Assembly: GCA_030407005.1 (NCBI GenBank)
Contig: JAUDYN010000002.1
Coordinates: 3,844,001 to 3,908,000, forward strand
Direction: 5' to 3'
Origin: Desarmillaria ectypa
Taxonomy: Eukaryota; Basidiomycota; Agaricomycetes; Agaricales; Physalacriaceae
DNA length: 64,000 nucleotides
The notes below the pieces were generated by a model. The model saw only the letters and a list, made by a program, of their open reading frames with translations, had not been told where the DNA came from and did no database searches. Below are positions 1 through 11,112 of this stretch, in pieces. Within the stretch, counting starts at the first letter, position 1, and every line of letters starts with the position of its first letter. A program made the position numbers and the translations under genes.

Positions 1-241
1 AAGTATCCTGCCTGCTTTATCTCTCCCAACTGCGTCATTTCGTGTAATGAAATCGGCTTTTATAGTGATCCGTGCACCGCCTTACTTGATAACTACCGGA
101 ATCTGGGCTCAAGTCTAGAGCATCTGGCTAAAATGGAGCACAATCCCAGAACATAGATTTTAATCATTACATGCAGGGACCTATGTGCGGATTCGACATA
201 TAATTTTGTCTACTCTATATCATTCTCCTGGTTCTGCCGAT

Positions 242-943
242 ATGCAGGTTCTGCGACTTGCTCCCCGCACTCTTCGTCCCCTTCAATATACAGCCGCTCG
301 ATGTGTAGCGACCACTCCTAGTGCAGCTGACATTTCAGCCTCGAGCTCGTCGGCGCCTACTACAATTCCCCTGGAGCGGGTCGAAGCTCTCTGGGACACG
401 ATCTCCATCGAAGAGAAAGCCGCCCTCCGCTCACAGCTTGCAGAAATCCAGAAGAAGGACTGGAAGCAACTCTCCGTCGAGGAGAAAAAGGCTGGTGAGT
501 GTCATCCAAACGTGAGCGTGCGGTTGTTCTCGGGTGTTCATGCACGCTGCAGCATATTTTGTGTCCTTCGGTCCTCATGGACACCGTGCACCTGCCGGTA
601 AACCCGGGGACAACCTGAAGATCGCTGCTTCCGTCGCGGGTCTTTTGGGGGTGTCGTATCTTCTGATGTTGGGCTTGAAGGCAATGGGTGAGTCATTTTT
701 GCTTCGCGATCCTGGGTTGATATCTTAGGTTATTCGTCTATTAGCTCCTGCTCCCCCTCAGACTCTCACGAAGGAGTGGCAAGAGGCCTCAAATGAGCGT
801 GCGATAGAGCAGAAGATGAATCCCCTCACAGGTAAGCGGTTTGATTCATGACTGTCTGTTGGTCGTTGATTTGCTGATGCACTTCTACCCCAGGTATCTC
901 GTCGAAGGGATATAAGGGTGCGGGCTTCGTCCAGAAACATTAA
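242..943 (+). CDS. COX5: Cytochrome c oxidase subunit IV / Cox5, mitochondrial
   Basis: This encodes a nuclear subunit of respiratory complex IV in the inner mitochondrial membrane. The exons are 242-494, 553-687, 745-831 and 894-943, joined by GT-AG introns of 57-63 nt, and give 174 residues. The N-terminus is rich in Arg, Ala and Ser and lacks acidic residues, as expected of a matrix-targeting presequence. A short acidic helical region follows, then the conserved YFVSFGPHG block near residue 86. One transmembrane helix (IAASVAGLLGVSYLLMLGL) follows, and then a C-terminal tail with the family-typical KEWQEASNERA stretch. An upstream in-frame ATG at 185 would add 19 residues. I prefer 242 because the presequence then starts at once. 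The family assignment is from recognised sequence pattern. Confidence 0.92.
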
Positions 944-2029
944 ACCTCTGTGTAGTAAAGACACAGTTGTCTACATCATTTCTATTGGCGTTATTTCTTG
1001 CAATTTAAAGCTTGTTTTAACGACGGATGAACACAGCACGATCCTTTGTTATCTTCGAATTCAGTAGACCATCTGCCGACTAACATCAGCATCCATCATC
1101 ATCTGATGCATTATTTTTTTTCTGCCGTCTCCATATGTCTTAGGCGCTCGTCAACATTCCGAATATATGAAGTCTAGATCGTTAATAAATATCCCTCACC
1201 TCACCGATATCCGGCGACATATGATCGTACCATATTTATTTCCATTCTGAAGTGACTGCGCCCACTTATGATTAACAGGTCTATTCCATCATTGAATAAT
1301 GACAGAAGGAAGAGAAGAATAGTTTGATTGACTTGACCCAGGCCCACACTGAATGCTGAATGTTGTCATTGCCTTCCCTTTCCCGCCGGACAAACTTCGT
1401 CAAATATCACATTCATTAGGGTCCTTTTCCAGTGTGAGTCTTTTCTGCCCAACCAATGTGCATGTATTTCATGATCTTCGTGCGGTGCGAGCAATGGACT
1501 TATGATAACTAGTGACTTCTTATGGTGCAGATTGCGCTTAGGGTCTACTTGCTGGTCCCAGTCGACAGAACTTTCTCCCATGCTAATACACTAGCATGCG
1601 CGCCACCATGATCTAGAGCCTGGAGGCGGCCTTCCTTGAATATTTACTTTGTCAGCTGGTCCCGGCTATATTCATCGCAGCCAACATCATATGGTAGACT
1701 TTACGCATCGCAGGAGAGGCGACGGAAAGTATTCGTCCTCAATGATGTCGCTTCCTCATTCGGTCGGGAACTGATGCCACGCTAGAAGCTCAGCAGTTTC
1801 GAGAGACGAAGAGCAGATCAGGATCTACGTGACCAGTCGACCTCCAGCTCGTTTCTATTGACGTGACGTTTTATCCTGGTTTTCACTCCGATTGTATCAG
1901 TGAATAACCGTCGCTACAAGCGAGCTTATCTTTAATTCAATCCCCCGAGTTCGTGGGCTGAACCTGTCTGTTCTAGAACCGTAGGTTAGGGTTCAGTATT
2001 CAGTTGAAGGCCACCAACGAAGAAATTAG
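944..2029. other. Intergenic, no gene seen
   Basis: This stretch lies between the COX5 stop and the GNAT relic. Only short open frames without family features occur on either strand. I see no RNA gene and no clear repeat. The right end may hold unrecognisable remains of the 5' end of the relic. Confidence 0.5.
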
Positions 2030-2640
2030 ATCAATGTTCGGTTCATCGATGCCCCAAAAACCGGAGACGAGTTTTGGTGTGGATGATTTTCTCATGCACG
2101 TCTTAAGCCTTGAACATTTTATGTTTCTCCTAATTTAAACAAACAGTGGAAGCATGCAGAATGGGTCTATGGGACGCTGTAGACGCCCAGAAAATGGACA
2201 ATGCTTCCATTGTATACATTCAAGACTTGTAAAGGAGAATTGGCATGGTCGAGGCCTTGGGTCTTGAAACTCCTACAGTCAAAACCATTGGCTCGTCTTG
2301 CCTATTCGCTTGGCCGACAGTTCTGAATCATCCGTAACGAAACAATTCATTTTCAGATTCAACGCAGAGCCGCCAAGAGAGGTGGACGGTTCTGAGGCAA
2401 AGCGCGAATGTATCATCAGCGTTCAGTGGGTCTCAGTCTCTCTTTTCCCTTGGCACATGTGTTCATGTGGATATAGGTTGGATTCAGGCGTCTTGCCAAT
2501 AACCACTTCTTCTGTCTTGCGAAAGATCCGGCACATCGTTCCCGCCAAATTGCAGCTGACCAGCATGCGGATTTCAAGCTTCTTATGGAGATGAAGATAG
2601 GAAAATGTCATCAGCTATGTATTGATGTTTTGACGATGAG
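2030..2640 (+). pseudogene. Decayed copy of the adjacent GNAT acetyltransferase gene
   Basis: Translated fragments line up in order with the intact gene at 3058-4016. The block around 2053 (FIDA) matches exon 2. The block at 2160-2230 (GLWDAVDAQK, then IVYIQDL) matches GLCLWDAEDARK and IIYIREI. The block at 2257-2330 (VKTIGSSCLFAWP) matches VKNIGSSYLFTWP. The block at 2480-2590 (GFRRLANNHFFCLAKD) matches the last exon GFRRLAHTSFFCLAKD, and the intron before it is still visible. The copy is broken: TAA stops follow IVYIQDL and the LNHP codons, and the acetyl-CoA loop segment (RGQGIG in the intact copy) and much of the core are deleted. Codon identity is moderate, so the duplication is not recent. 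I infer an old tandem duplication in direct orientation. Confidence 0.75.
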
Positions 2641-3057
2641 CCCCTCTCATACTAATGTATACTTCCCTGTAACGAAACGGTATTCGTGCCGAAATCGCGA
2701 CGCCTTCTTCTTTAATGAAGCGTGGCGTGCCCGACGGACAGCGAGGCTATCATATTTCTCCCTTCGGAATGGGTTTGCCTCAAAGCGGTTTCCATCCACG
2801 TCTATCACGCGTGCGACGTGTCGCTTCGTAATTTTTGTGAAGCAGTTTTCCGAATTGCAGACGGCGAGCCTTCCCAAGTCAATTGGATCCTAGGCTCAAG
2901 CTCGGCTCTGGTCACAGGGAAAAATCAAGGGTTAGAGCTTCGTGCGACAACGTAAGGTGTACAGCGCTTCTGGAGCTTCCAAACTTCGAGCTTCAAGCTC
3001 CGCTCCTAGTCCTTGACAGAAGAAAAAAAGAATTGTATCCTCAGTCGTATTGCGACA
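2641..3057. other. Spacer between GNAT relic and intact GNAT gene
   Basis: This is the presumed promoter of the intact gene. Open frames here are short and show no family features. An A-rich run lies about 35 nt before the start codon at 3058. Confidence 0.4.
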
Positions 3058-4016
3058 ATGTCTACGTTTACGCCCGCGAACGATCTTGTTCTCATACCCA
3101 GGAAATTGACTGGACGGGATAGCCCTCGTGTTGATGTCCCGACTTATACCGCTGAGTGGCCGTGGTTAGAGGTAAGAGGTGACTTGAAACTCACGTTCTC
3201 ACTTTGATGATACTAAATATTATATTGCATTTCGTCTCCAGCAACTGCTTTACACTATTCAAAAAAAGGACACAGGCGAACAACTTGGCCGCATCATTTG
3301 TCAATTTATCGATGCCAAGCGAGTTCCGAGAAATACGTTTTTCAGGCAAATGGATAATGTGTCGGATGTATGATCGTTCTTTGAACGTCTAGTAGATTTC
3401 CCCCTCTAAATGATTTTACAGGACCTCTCAAAATTTGCCTTGGCCGTCTTCAACTCCAGTGGTCACCTTAACATAGAGGTCAGAGAGGGTGGCCTTTGCC
3501 TTTGGGATGCCGAAGACGCGAGAAAAATATACGATAGTCCCATCATATACATCCGAGAGATTCAAGTCAACGAGGGGTGGCGTGGTCAAGGCATTGGATC
3601 TTGGGCAGTAACCCAGCTATTTGAAACGTCTGAAGTCAAAAACATAGGCTCGTCCTATCTGTTCACCTGGCCTAGCATCTTGGGCAAGTACGATCCGCCG
3701 CCTCGTAACCATGCGAACTCCTCTGCACAACCAACGAAAGAAGATCGCGATGCCTGGGAGGCGAAGCGGGATCCTATCATTAAGTTTTTCCGTTCTGTAA
3801 GCGTTCAATTGGTATTGGCATGCAAAGTGCTCTTTCTTATTATGGATGTAGAATGGCTTCAGGCGTCTTGCTCATACATCTTTCTTTTGTCTTGCAAAAG
3901 ACCATGGACACCGCTCGCATAAGATTGCAGCAGACGAAGACGCGGAATATAGGTCTCGACAGGCCTCGGAGAATGAAGTTGAGATGCTGAGAAACATCCT
4001 GACTATGTTCTATTGA
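3058..4016 (+). CDS. GNAT-family N-acetyltransferase-like protein
   Basis: The exons are 3058-3171, 3242-3367, 3422-3796 and 3852-4016, which give 259 residues with all phases consistent. The centre has the hallmark acetyl-CoA binding motif A: IYIREIQVNEGWRGQGIGS, with the R/Q-x-x-G-x-G/A pattern (RGQGIG) near residue 134. A charged, Pro-containing linker follows, then a C-terminal block GFRRLAHTSFFCLAKD with repeated His (DHGHRSHKI). The substrate is unknown; GNAT proteins transfer acetyl groups from acetyl-CoA to amines. A decayed tandem copy lies directly upstream (2030-2640), so this locus has duplicated and lost one copy. The GNAT fold is a good call from the motif; the specific activity is not known. 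Confidence 0.8.
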
Positions 4017-4437
4017 TTTCCATAGTGATGCTCCTATATTGACACATCTGCACATGCACAAGATAGTGATTATTACTGGCTGTGCTGTTGCATGCATATT
4101 TGGAAATATGACACCACTTGGACATCGGTAGCGCGAATATGGGTGCCTTGAACCAGTCCCACTGATGCGTTCGAGGCTAGTACTGATCCGCGGATGGCAA
4201 CTTGGATTGCTCCGAATCCATGTCTCAGATTGCACTGCCATCCTCCGGCGCTCCATAAATGCGACCCTTGCGCCTGTGCAGCAGATAATACGTCTGCTGC
4301 CGGCAAGCTTAGAGTGGACAGCCTCCTGACAGGCTTTACCTCCGTATAAAATGATGCCAAGAGGAAGGAATGAGACATTCCCCCTCGTTGAAGTAAACCC
4401 CATCTCCTAACAGTGTAACGTCATACATACTATAACA
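4017..4437. other. Intergenic, no gene seen
   Basis: A long minus-strand open frame (3840-4403) crosses this region, but it runs antisense over the last GNAT exon and has no recognisable domain. I treat it as chance. Confidence 0.45.
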
Positions 4438-5368
4438 ATGTCCAACGTGCTTGTCATTGGAGGTTCCCGTAATATCGGGTATTACACTGCCTTGCGCTTA
4501 TTGGGTTCGTACAGACCCCAACCACTAGCCCAACACTAGAACTGACCTGTCGAATTATAGCTCTTGGATCCAAAGTGACTTTCCTTTTGCGCTCATCCAG
4601 CGTTTTCGATGGCGACGCCCAAGTGCAAGAATACATCAAGTCCGGAAAGGCTTTTCTTGTTCAGGGTGATGCGCTCAAACAATCCGATGTACAAAATGTC
4701 TGGGCCGAGGCATCAAAACATGGAGACATCGATGTGGTCTTGTTCACAGTCGGTAAGTCGCCCAATTGACACCAAAGTATGTACCATTTCTCACCTCTAT
4801 TGATCTAGGCGGTACTCCCAAATTTCACCCACTTAAAGGCTTCGTGATTACCCCAGGAAACCTCGTCACACAATGCTTTTTGAACCTCATTTGCACCATA
4901 CCGCATGCCGCAACCCCCAAAATAGTCGCAATATCCTCCGCGGGGCTTACGCACGAATCCCATGCAAGCCTGCCTCTCCTTTTGAAACCCTTATACGGGT
5001 ATCTACTCGCTGTTCCTCACAAGGATAAAATGGGGATGGAGCGGGTGATTGCTTATTGCGCTGGTTGGGATTGGAACACCAAGGATGACGGAGAACCTGG
5101 GGAGAAAATCATGGGCCCTGCCTGGAGGGGGAGGGAAGGTTTACCTGCAGCTGGGTCAATGAAGAACATCATGGTGGTGAGACCTGCTCTTCTCACCGAC
5201 GGGGCGTGTCTTGCGGACGGTTCAGACAAGCCTGCGTATCGACTGAGTGACAAGGAAATCCAAAGTGGATATACGATTTCGAGGAAGGATGTTGCTCACT
5301 TTGTGGTGGATGCTGTTTCTAACCGGTGGAATGAATTTGTGGACAAACGTATCACCATCGTCTACTGA
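4438..5368 (+). CDS. NAD(P)-binding Rossmann-fold protein, atypical SDR/NmrA-like
   Basis: The exons are 4438-4504, 4561-4752 and 4809-5368 (272 residues). The protein begins directly with a dinucleotide-binding strand-turn-helix (VLVIGGSRNIGYYTALRLL, with a GGSRNIG glycine-rich loop). A second strand, VTFLLRSS, follows, then Phe-Asp-Gly, as in NAD(P)-dependent sugar- or flavonoid-reductase-like proteins. Later blocks are KIVAISSAG, which resembles the SDR catalytic-strand region, and MMVVRPALLTDG-like and ISRKDVAHFVVDAV segments near the C-terminus, typical of NmrA-like and atypical SDR proteins. The classical Tyr-x-x-x-Lys catalytic pair is not evident. The substrate is unknown. The last two introns are 56 nt. 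Confidence 0.8.
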
Positions 5369-6379
5369 TTTTGGTATATAAGTGCTCTTAACATTGGATC
5401 ACAGCTGTACAAACCTAATGCTTCCAGCATCCATAGTCATTATATGACAAGCTTTATTTCCAGGTATAATCGATTATCGAAGCGACATATTGTGAACGCG
5501 GCGGCATACCTGTTTTTTCCGCGGTAGAATAGATAGTGTGTATGACACTTGCCTTTGCAAGTTAGGTCATGAAGTTCCTTTCGCAGAGCGTATATGTGCA
5601 GAAACGAGGATCGCGCTTGATTAAGGCCGGCTCGCGTGTATCGAGACACAATACTGCTGACGATGAAAGGAAGGGTCGTTGACTTTCAAATGACAAGTTC
5701 AGACCACATCAATGCTTAAAAGAACGACGACATTGGTTGCATTGCAGAACTTCATATTTGCTGGACAACGACGGATAACAAATCAACCGAAAGTCGGCTT
5801 GTTTATCTGCAGAGCGCCTTCTAGTGGTGGGCAATCGCCTTCTCCTTTGCTATCCTGGCCGCGTACGGGTTTTTGGGGTCCTCAGCGTATGTCGGTGCTA
5901 CAACGAACGGCTTTAGTCTACTATCAATTAGGAATGACTAGAGCACGCACATCTAACCGCTAAATCCTGGATTTGGGATACGCCATAGATAGTGATCAAT
6001 CCTGCAGTGAGGAATGGCCACAAGGGCTTGAAGACCTGTCGTTTCCGTCAAAACATATCCAACGTCGAATTCTTAGTACTCGCAGGAGTGGGCCATTTGC
6101 GGAGACCGAGGAATGCCATTGTCTAGATGTTTCGTCAGTGCCTCTTTGATAAAGGAAGGAATGGACCACGCACTACACGATAATGACAGCGGAAGTTGGA
6201 AGGGTGAGCGTCGGGTCATACCGCTCAGCGTTGCTCTGGCTGCGTGAGAATAAAATTCTATTTTTGGAAAGTAAACTGGGAGGTCGGAGATGGAATCAGC
6301 GCTGCCGGCCGGTCCAAAGCTTCAAACTCAGACTCGCGCCTGACGTCACTGAGCAGCAACCTCAGTTCAACCCTCGACG
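5369..6379. other. Intergenic, promoter side of VPS29
   Basis: No convincing coding sequence is seen on either strand in this 1 kb stretch. The only feature I can point to is a TGACGTCA palindrome just before VPS29. Confidence 0.45.
6341..6348. promoter_or_regulatory. CRE-like TGACGTCA palindrome
   Basis: A perfect 8-bp palindrome TGACGTCA lies 31 nt upstream of the VPS29 start codon. It is the classical binding site of CREB/ATF-type bZIP factors. In fungi, Atf1/Sko1-like factors bind this site. Its use here is inference. Confidence 0.4.
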
Positions 6380-7168
6380 ATGGTCTTGGTCTTGATAATC
6401 GGTGACCTGCATATTCCCCACCGTATACATGACCTACCCGTCAAGTTCAAAAAACTCCTTGTTCCAGGAAAAATTCAGCAAATCCTGTGCACGGGGAATG
6501 TTTGCGACAAAGAAACGTACGAGTATCTCAGAACGATTTCTCCTGACGTGAATGTGGTACGAGGGGACTACGACGAGGTTCGCATAAATAGGTTTACTTT
6601 TTACTTTGCGTAGCTGATGCATGGGTAGCATTAGATCTCAACATTTCCACTTTCCGTAACTGTAGTGCACAGCCCAATAAAGATTGGTGTCATTCATGGG
6701 CATCAAAGCGTTCCAATTGGCGACTTGGACGCTCTCAGCGCGATTGCGAGGCAAATGGATGTAGATGTGTTGGTCAGTGGGCATACGCACTCGTACGTTG
6801 TTCTGCGAATGATATCGTCAATCATTGAGGTGAACGGACATACAGGATACAAGCGGTGGAATACGACAATAGATTTTTTGTGAATCCAGGTTCAGCTACC
6901 GGCGCATGGACGGGGCTCTTCAATGGGTAAGTGTCTACGTGATACAAGCAGACGGCGTATTCACCCTCTGTTCAGCGATCCTATACCTTCATTTGCCTTG
7001 ATGGATATACAAGGTCCTGTTGTTGTTACCTACGTGTATCAGCTTATCGACGGTGAGGTGCGTGTCGAGAAGGTGGAATGGAGAAAGGAAACGGATACTG
7101 GACCCAAAACTTTGCCCCAGCCCATACCTAGTCCCGCGCCGGGTAGTCCTCCTGGCGGTGGCTGGTAG
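6380..7168 (+). CDS. VPS29: Retromer subunit VPS29
   Basis: VPS29 is the metallophosphoesterase-fold subunit of the retromer, which recycles cargo from endosomes to the Golgi. The exons are 6380-6577, 6635-6792, 6846-6926 and 6976-7168 (209 residues). The N-terminus carries the family block GDLHIPHR followed by [11 protein letters not shown], then [43 protein letters not shown] and [11 protein letters not shown]. All appear in the order seen in yeast and human VPS29. The HTHS/IQAVEY junction is split across an intron and only reads correctly when 6793-6845 is removed. The C-terminus ends in a Pro-rich tail ([13 protein letters not shown]) absent from animal VPS29. The end of the protein is otherwise normal. 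Confidence 0.95.
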
Positions 7169-7892
7169 TAGTGCAGGATTTGTAGGTGGGAAAACTCCTC
7201 GTTTCGAAAGCGAACGGTGCTGATGTGTGTACAGGATACTACGGGTTTTGTTTGTCTCGAATGATAACTGGACTCATAATCTGGATTGTTTATCTATCAT
7301 GACTGCAATGATGAGAGAAACACGGGTCACACTTTTTTATCCTGGAATATCCACTGTGTCCCATTACTGTTGTCAGCACTGTCTTGAACAGAACGAGATG
7401 ATGCTCTCCGTGCTAAAACGTTTTCCAGGGATAATATATATAGGGCGTCGTAAACTCCGATCCATGGTCTATTATTGGCCCACATCCGACGACCTGTGCT
7501 GGCACACTTTGTCGATGAGTTCCCAAGGCAACTGAACCCCCTTTTCCTCATGTTCAGGACTGGGGGAAAATGAACGGTCATGCCTCCCAGCCCTTGTACC
7601 CGTCGAACAGATCCTCACATGAAAGCTTCCTGGACTTACACGCCAGAAATCTTGGACCCAAACTACCCATATGTCTGTCCGGACCCATGATCCGAGCAGC
7701 GATATCCAAATTTGTATCTTATAAGTACCTTCCGCCTGCGAACAGCAACGCCGGGATCGCCGGTCGGGTTTTAAATATCAATGTAGAGGAGAAGTGATGG
7801 TGATTGTTCCCCATAACGCGTGGGTGTTGATTGCTCTACACCGCTGGCGGTTCATACATCAGCCGCGCCAACCCACGGTCTCTACGTCCTCC
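7169..7892. other. Intergenic / 5' region of the KRE6-like gene
   Basis: Short open frames occur here, including a 75-codon one at 7570. None joins with correct phase and family sequence to the KRE6-like exons. A further upstream exon of that gene cannot be excluded. Confidence 0.4.
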
Positions 7893-10572
7893 ATGAACCC
7901 TACATATTTATCCACGGCAGCTTTGGTTCCGGCTAGTGCAGCACCTAGTCCTGGCAGAGTAAGCACCGAAAAATACTCTCTTTGAGGCGGCCTTCTTAAA
8001 ATATCTTTGTTTAGACACGCAAAGAGGCTGAAACGCCATATGCCGCTGCTACCCTTCACTCTCAGTCGTCGTCAATATCGAGCAAGGTGCGTGCATGTCG
8101 TGATTCCTCAGGAGACTGATAAAGGACTCTCGCTTCTGCAGTACTCGTTGGCGCCGGATCCGCTTTCATGGGGGAGCAATCTGAATCCATATGTTATCGA
8201 GCCGGATGACTCCTTGCACAACCCCACAGTACAAGGCGGTAGAATCGTTGACGATGATGCCGAATTGTCTTTCTCTTCTAGAGGCGTCGCCAATCTTGGC
8301 TGCCTATCCATTCTTTGCTTGGGAATTCTCACACTATTGTAAGCATCTCCCACGAAGAGCAATGTCCGGGACTCTCACCAATGGTTTTATCGAAGTATTG
8401 GTTATCCTGTTGTAAATTATAGGGCACAGTCTATAACAAGACTCACTGCCTTTAATGCGCTAGGTGTCAATGGTTCGGGTCAGGTGCGGTATCGCTTGGA
8501 CTGGACTAATTTGGGCTTTCCTGACTTCTCTAAAAGGTACCAGTAATGTTAGGGAACCGGGGCCTTATCGATGTAGATACCCCAGCATCTGCACACACGA
8601 AGAAATCACGGAAAGATCAGTCAGAGTGGCGCCTCGTCTTCTCAGATGAGTTCAATACAGACGGCCGTACTTTCTACCCTGGTGACGATCCTTATTGGGA
8701 GGCGGTGGACCTTCACTACTGGGTCAGTCCCTCATCTGGGTTTTTCGTGATCTATGGCTGATGTTGCATAGGCCACGAATAACATGGAGTGGTACGATCC
8801 GGCTGCAGTGACAACGGCTGGTGGTCACTTGGTCATCACGCTATCCGAACAGCAAACACATGGTTTGAACTATCAAGGAGGTGAGCTGAATTTGACGATG
8901 ATCCTTTTCGATCCGCTTTACACCACCACGAACTCTCTTAGGGCTGGTATCATCCTGGTGCGAAAAACTGGATTCACTGGGCGAAATTCAAGCTGAGCCG
9001 CCTTCCAGGAACAAATTTTGCTTTACAGGAGGGTACATTGAAGCCTCTGTTCAGCTTCCTGGCGCCAACAACGTTGTTGGCCTGTGGCCGGCCGTTTGGA
9101 CGATGGGAAATCTAGGACGTGCTGGTTATGGAGCAAGCCTCGAAGGAATGGTGCGCATTTTAGTACAGGTCTTGACTCACATCCGATACTGATCATCTTT
9201 CAGTGGCCATACAGCTACGATGCCTGCGATGTAGGCGCGGCCCCTAACCAAACCGTTGGTGGGAAGCCGGAGGCCGCATTGACAAGTGGCTACCAAGACG
9301 CGGGGTTCGAGTTGTCTTATCTTCCTGGACAGCGGCTTTCACGGTGTACATGCCCGGGGGGGAGTCATCCTGGACCGATGCACTCTGATGGCACATTCGT
9401 AGGGCGTTCGGCGCCTGAGATTGATATATTCGAAGGCCAGGTATACTTGACTGCTACGTTTAAACTCCAAATATCGATGAACCGTTCGACTTAGATTACC
9501 GGAGATCCCTTGACGGGCCAAGTTTCCCAGTCTGGGCAGTGGGCAGTATGTTATGACCGACTTCCCGTATCCGAGATTTTCATCTTCTCTTTCAACGGCA
9601 GCCCTTCAACAAAGGATATATCTGGGATAACAGTTCGGACAACTTGTTCATCCAGGATCCTTCTATCACTGTTCAGAACACTTACTTGGGAGGGTTGACG
9701 CAGCAAGCAACATCGGTCGTTACAAACACAAATCAGGACTGCTACCAACTTGAGACTGGATGCTTCTCGATATATGGATTTGAGGTTCAAAATTTACCAT
9801 TCTTGACTGTAATTGTTTGCTTATTTGTTTTCTTTCTTTCTGTTGACCAGTATAAACCTGGTTAGCTTGCACATCTTCATCGTCTTACTAATCCCTTATG
9901 GCTAACCTTTGGCGACCTTCCGTCTAGGTTATGACGGGGCGGTTGGTACTTTCTTCTTGACACATTGTGAACACATTACTGACGTTTTCTCCAGTACATC
10001 ACTTGGGTTTCCGATGATAAAATCGCATGGTCGATGAATGCAGGCGCCGTTGGCGCCGATAGTGCTACAGAAATCTCTGCTCGGCAAGTACCACCGGAAC
10101 CGATGGTATTTTAATGAATCCAATGACGTGGTGCATCTCTGATATGTTGGAAACAGTATATCATGGCCAATCTTGGAATGTCTACAAACTTCGGGGTTGT
10201 AGACTTGGAGCACTTACAGTTCCCTGCCATGATGCTCGTCGACTATATCAGGTCCGTAATATATATAACTTCTTAGCACTTCTGACGTCTTCGACACAGG
10301 GTCTACCAGTAATAAGACTGCTATTTTCTTTTGAACTGCTTTTCACTGCTGCTACAGGGACCCGAATAACATTAACATTGGCTGCGATCCGCCTGACTTC
10401 CCAACGCAGGCGTATATAAATGCGTAAGTACTTTGGTGCGTTAGGCTACTACCAGATTAATCGCTGTCTCGTGTCCAGGTATATCGAAGCTTACTCGGAT
10501 GCTAACCTTACCACATGGCGGGACGATTATCATCAACCTTTCCCCAAGAATTCCTTGGTTGATGGTTGTTAG
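7893..10572 (+). CDS. KRE6: Beta-glucan synthesis-associated protein, GH16 KRE6/SKN1 type
   Basis: This is a type II membrane protein of the secretory pathway, needed for cell-wall beta-1,6-glucan. I infer 18 exons: 7893-7958, 8015-8086, 8142-8338, 8423-8483, 8537-8722, 8772-8880, 8942-8957, 9009-9150, 9204-9440, 9495-9545, 9602-9784, 9851-9860, 9928-9941, 9995-10105, 10157-10251, 10300-10308, 10358-10423 and 10479-10572. They sum to 1719 nt (572 residues). Features in order are a Ser/Pro-rich cytosolic tail, SLAPDP, one transmembrane helix (residues about 95-112), [50 protein letters not shown], the GH16 catalytic motif EIDIFEGQ (ExDxxE), WVSDDKIAW, and a C-terminus with [13 protein letters not shown]. 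Four exons are just 16, 10, 14 and 9 nt long, and each is required for the conserved reading. The start choice is the least certain part. Confidence 0.9.
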
Positions 10573-11112
10573 CTCTGACCAGTAACGTGTATTCACAGCA
10601 GGCGAGGTTAATAATCACAGTAACCACTCATTGGCGCGTGTAGTAGCGCTAGTCGTTGTGATTCACATTGTATTCCACTAAGTCCACGATATGAACACCG
10701 AATGATGCTGTGTTGCACATAGGCAAGAGAACGGAGGTTCAATTCTATATCGAATAAATATATAGGATTAGGATTATCGTACCTTGAGCGATATAAAATA
10801 ATCCACCGACTCTAGAGGCTAGACAATTCCACATCTGGTGGCGTCGGGCCGATGGGACGAATCTCTGCCAGTCATTTGATATTGTGTCCATCTACCTATT
10901 GCAAGTTAACAGGTCGTAAAGTGCCCATTGTCAATCCAATTCCGGTTCTACAGGGCCTAGTATCTTCTCCGTCATATCAGTATATTTTAAGTGTATATTC
11001 ATCGTGAGAGTTGTATAAGTAGTACAAAAATGGAATGGCACGATCTGAGAGTTACTTCAGAATACGGTGACACCAAGAGCAGTACGCGGCGTACCAATGC
11101 AGGACGAAAGAC
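10573..11112. other. Convergent 3' spacer
   Basis: This spacer lies between the KRE6-like stop and the stop of the minus-strand gene at 11113. It is AT-rich with repeated TATA runs, and no gene is seen. Confidence 0.5.

Noticed and set aside
2298..2594. A 98-codon plus-strand frame over the GNAT relic.
   Set aside because: It is out of frame with the recognisable remains of the acetyltransferase, so it is a by-product of the decayed copy.
3840..4403. A 187-codon minus-strand open frame.
   Set aside because: It is antisense to the last exon of the GNAT gene and shows no family features.
10737..10760. A GGTTCAATTC block resembling the T-arm of a tRNA gene.
   Set aside because: No matching acceptor stem, anticodon arm or D-arm can be folded around it.
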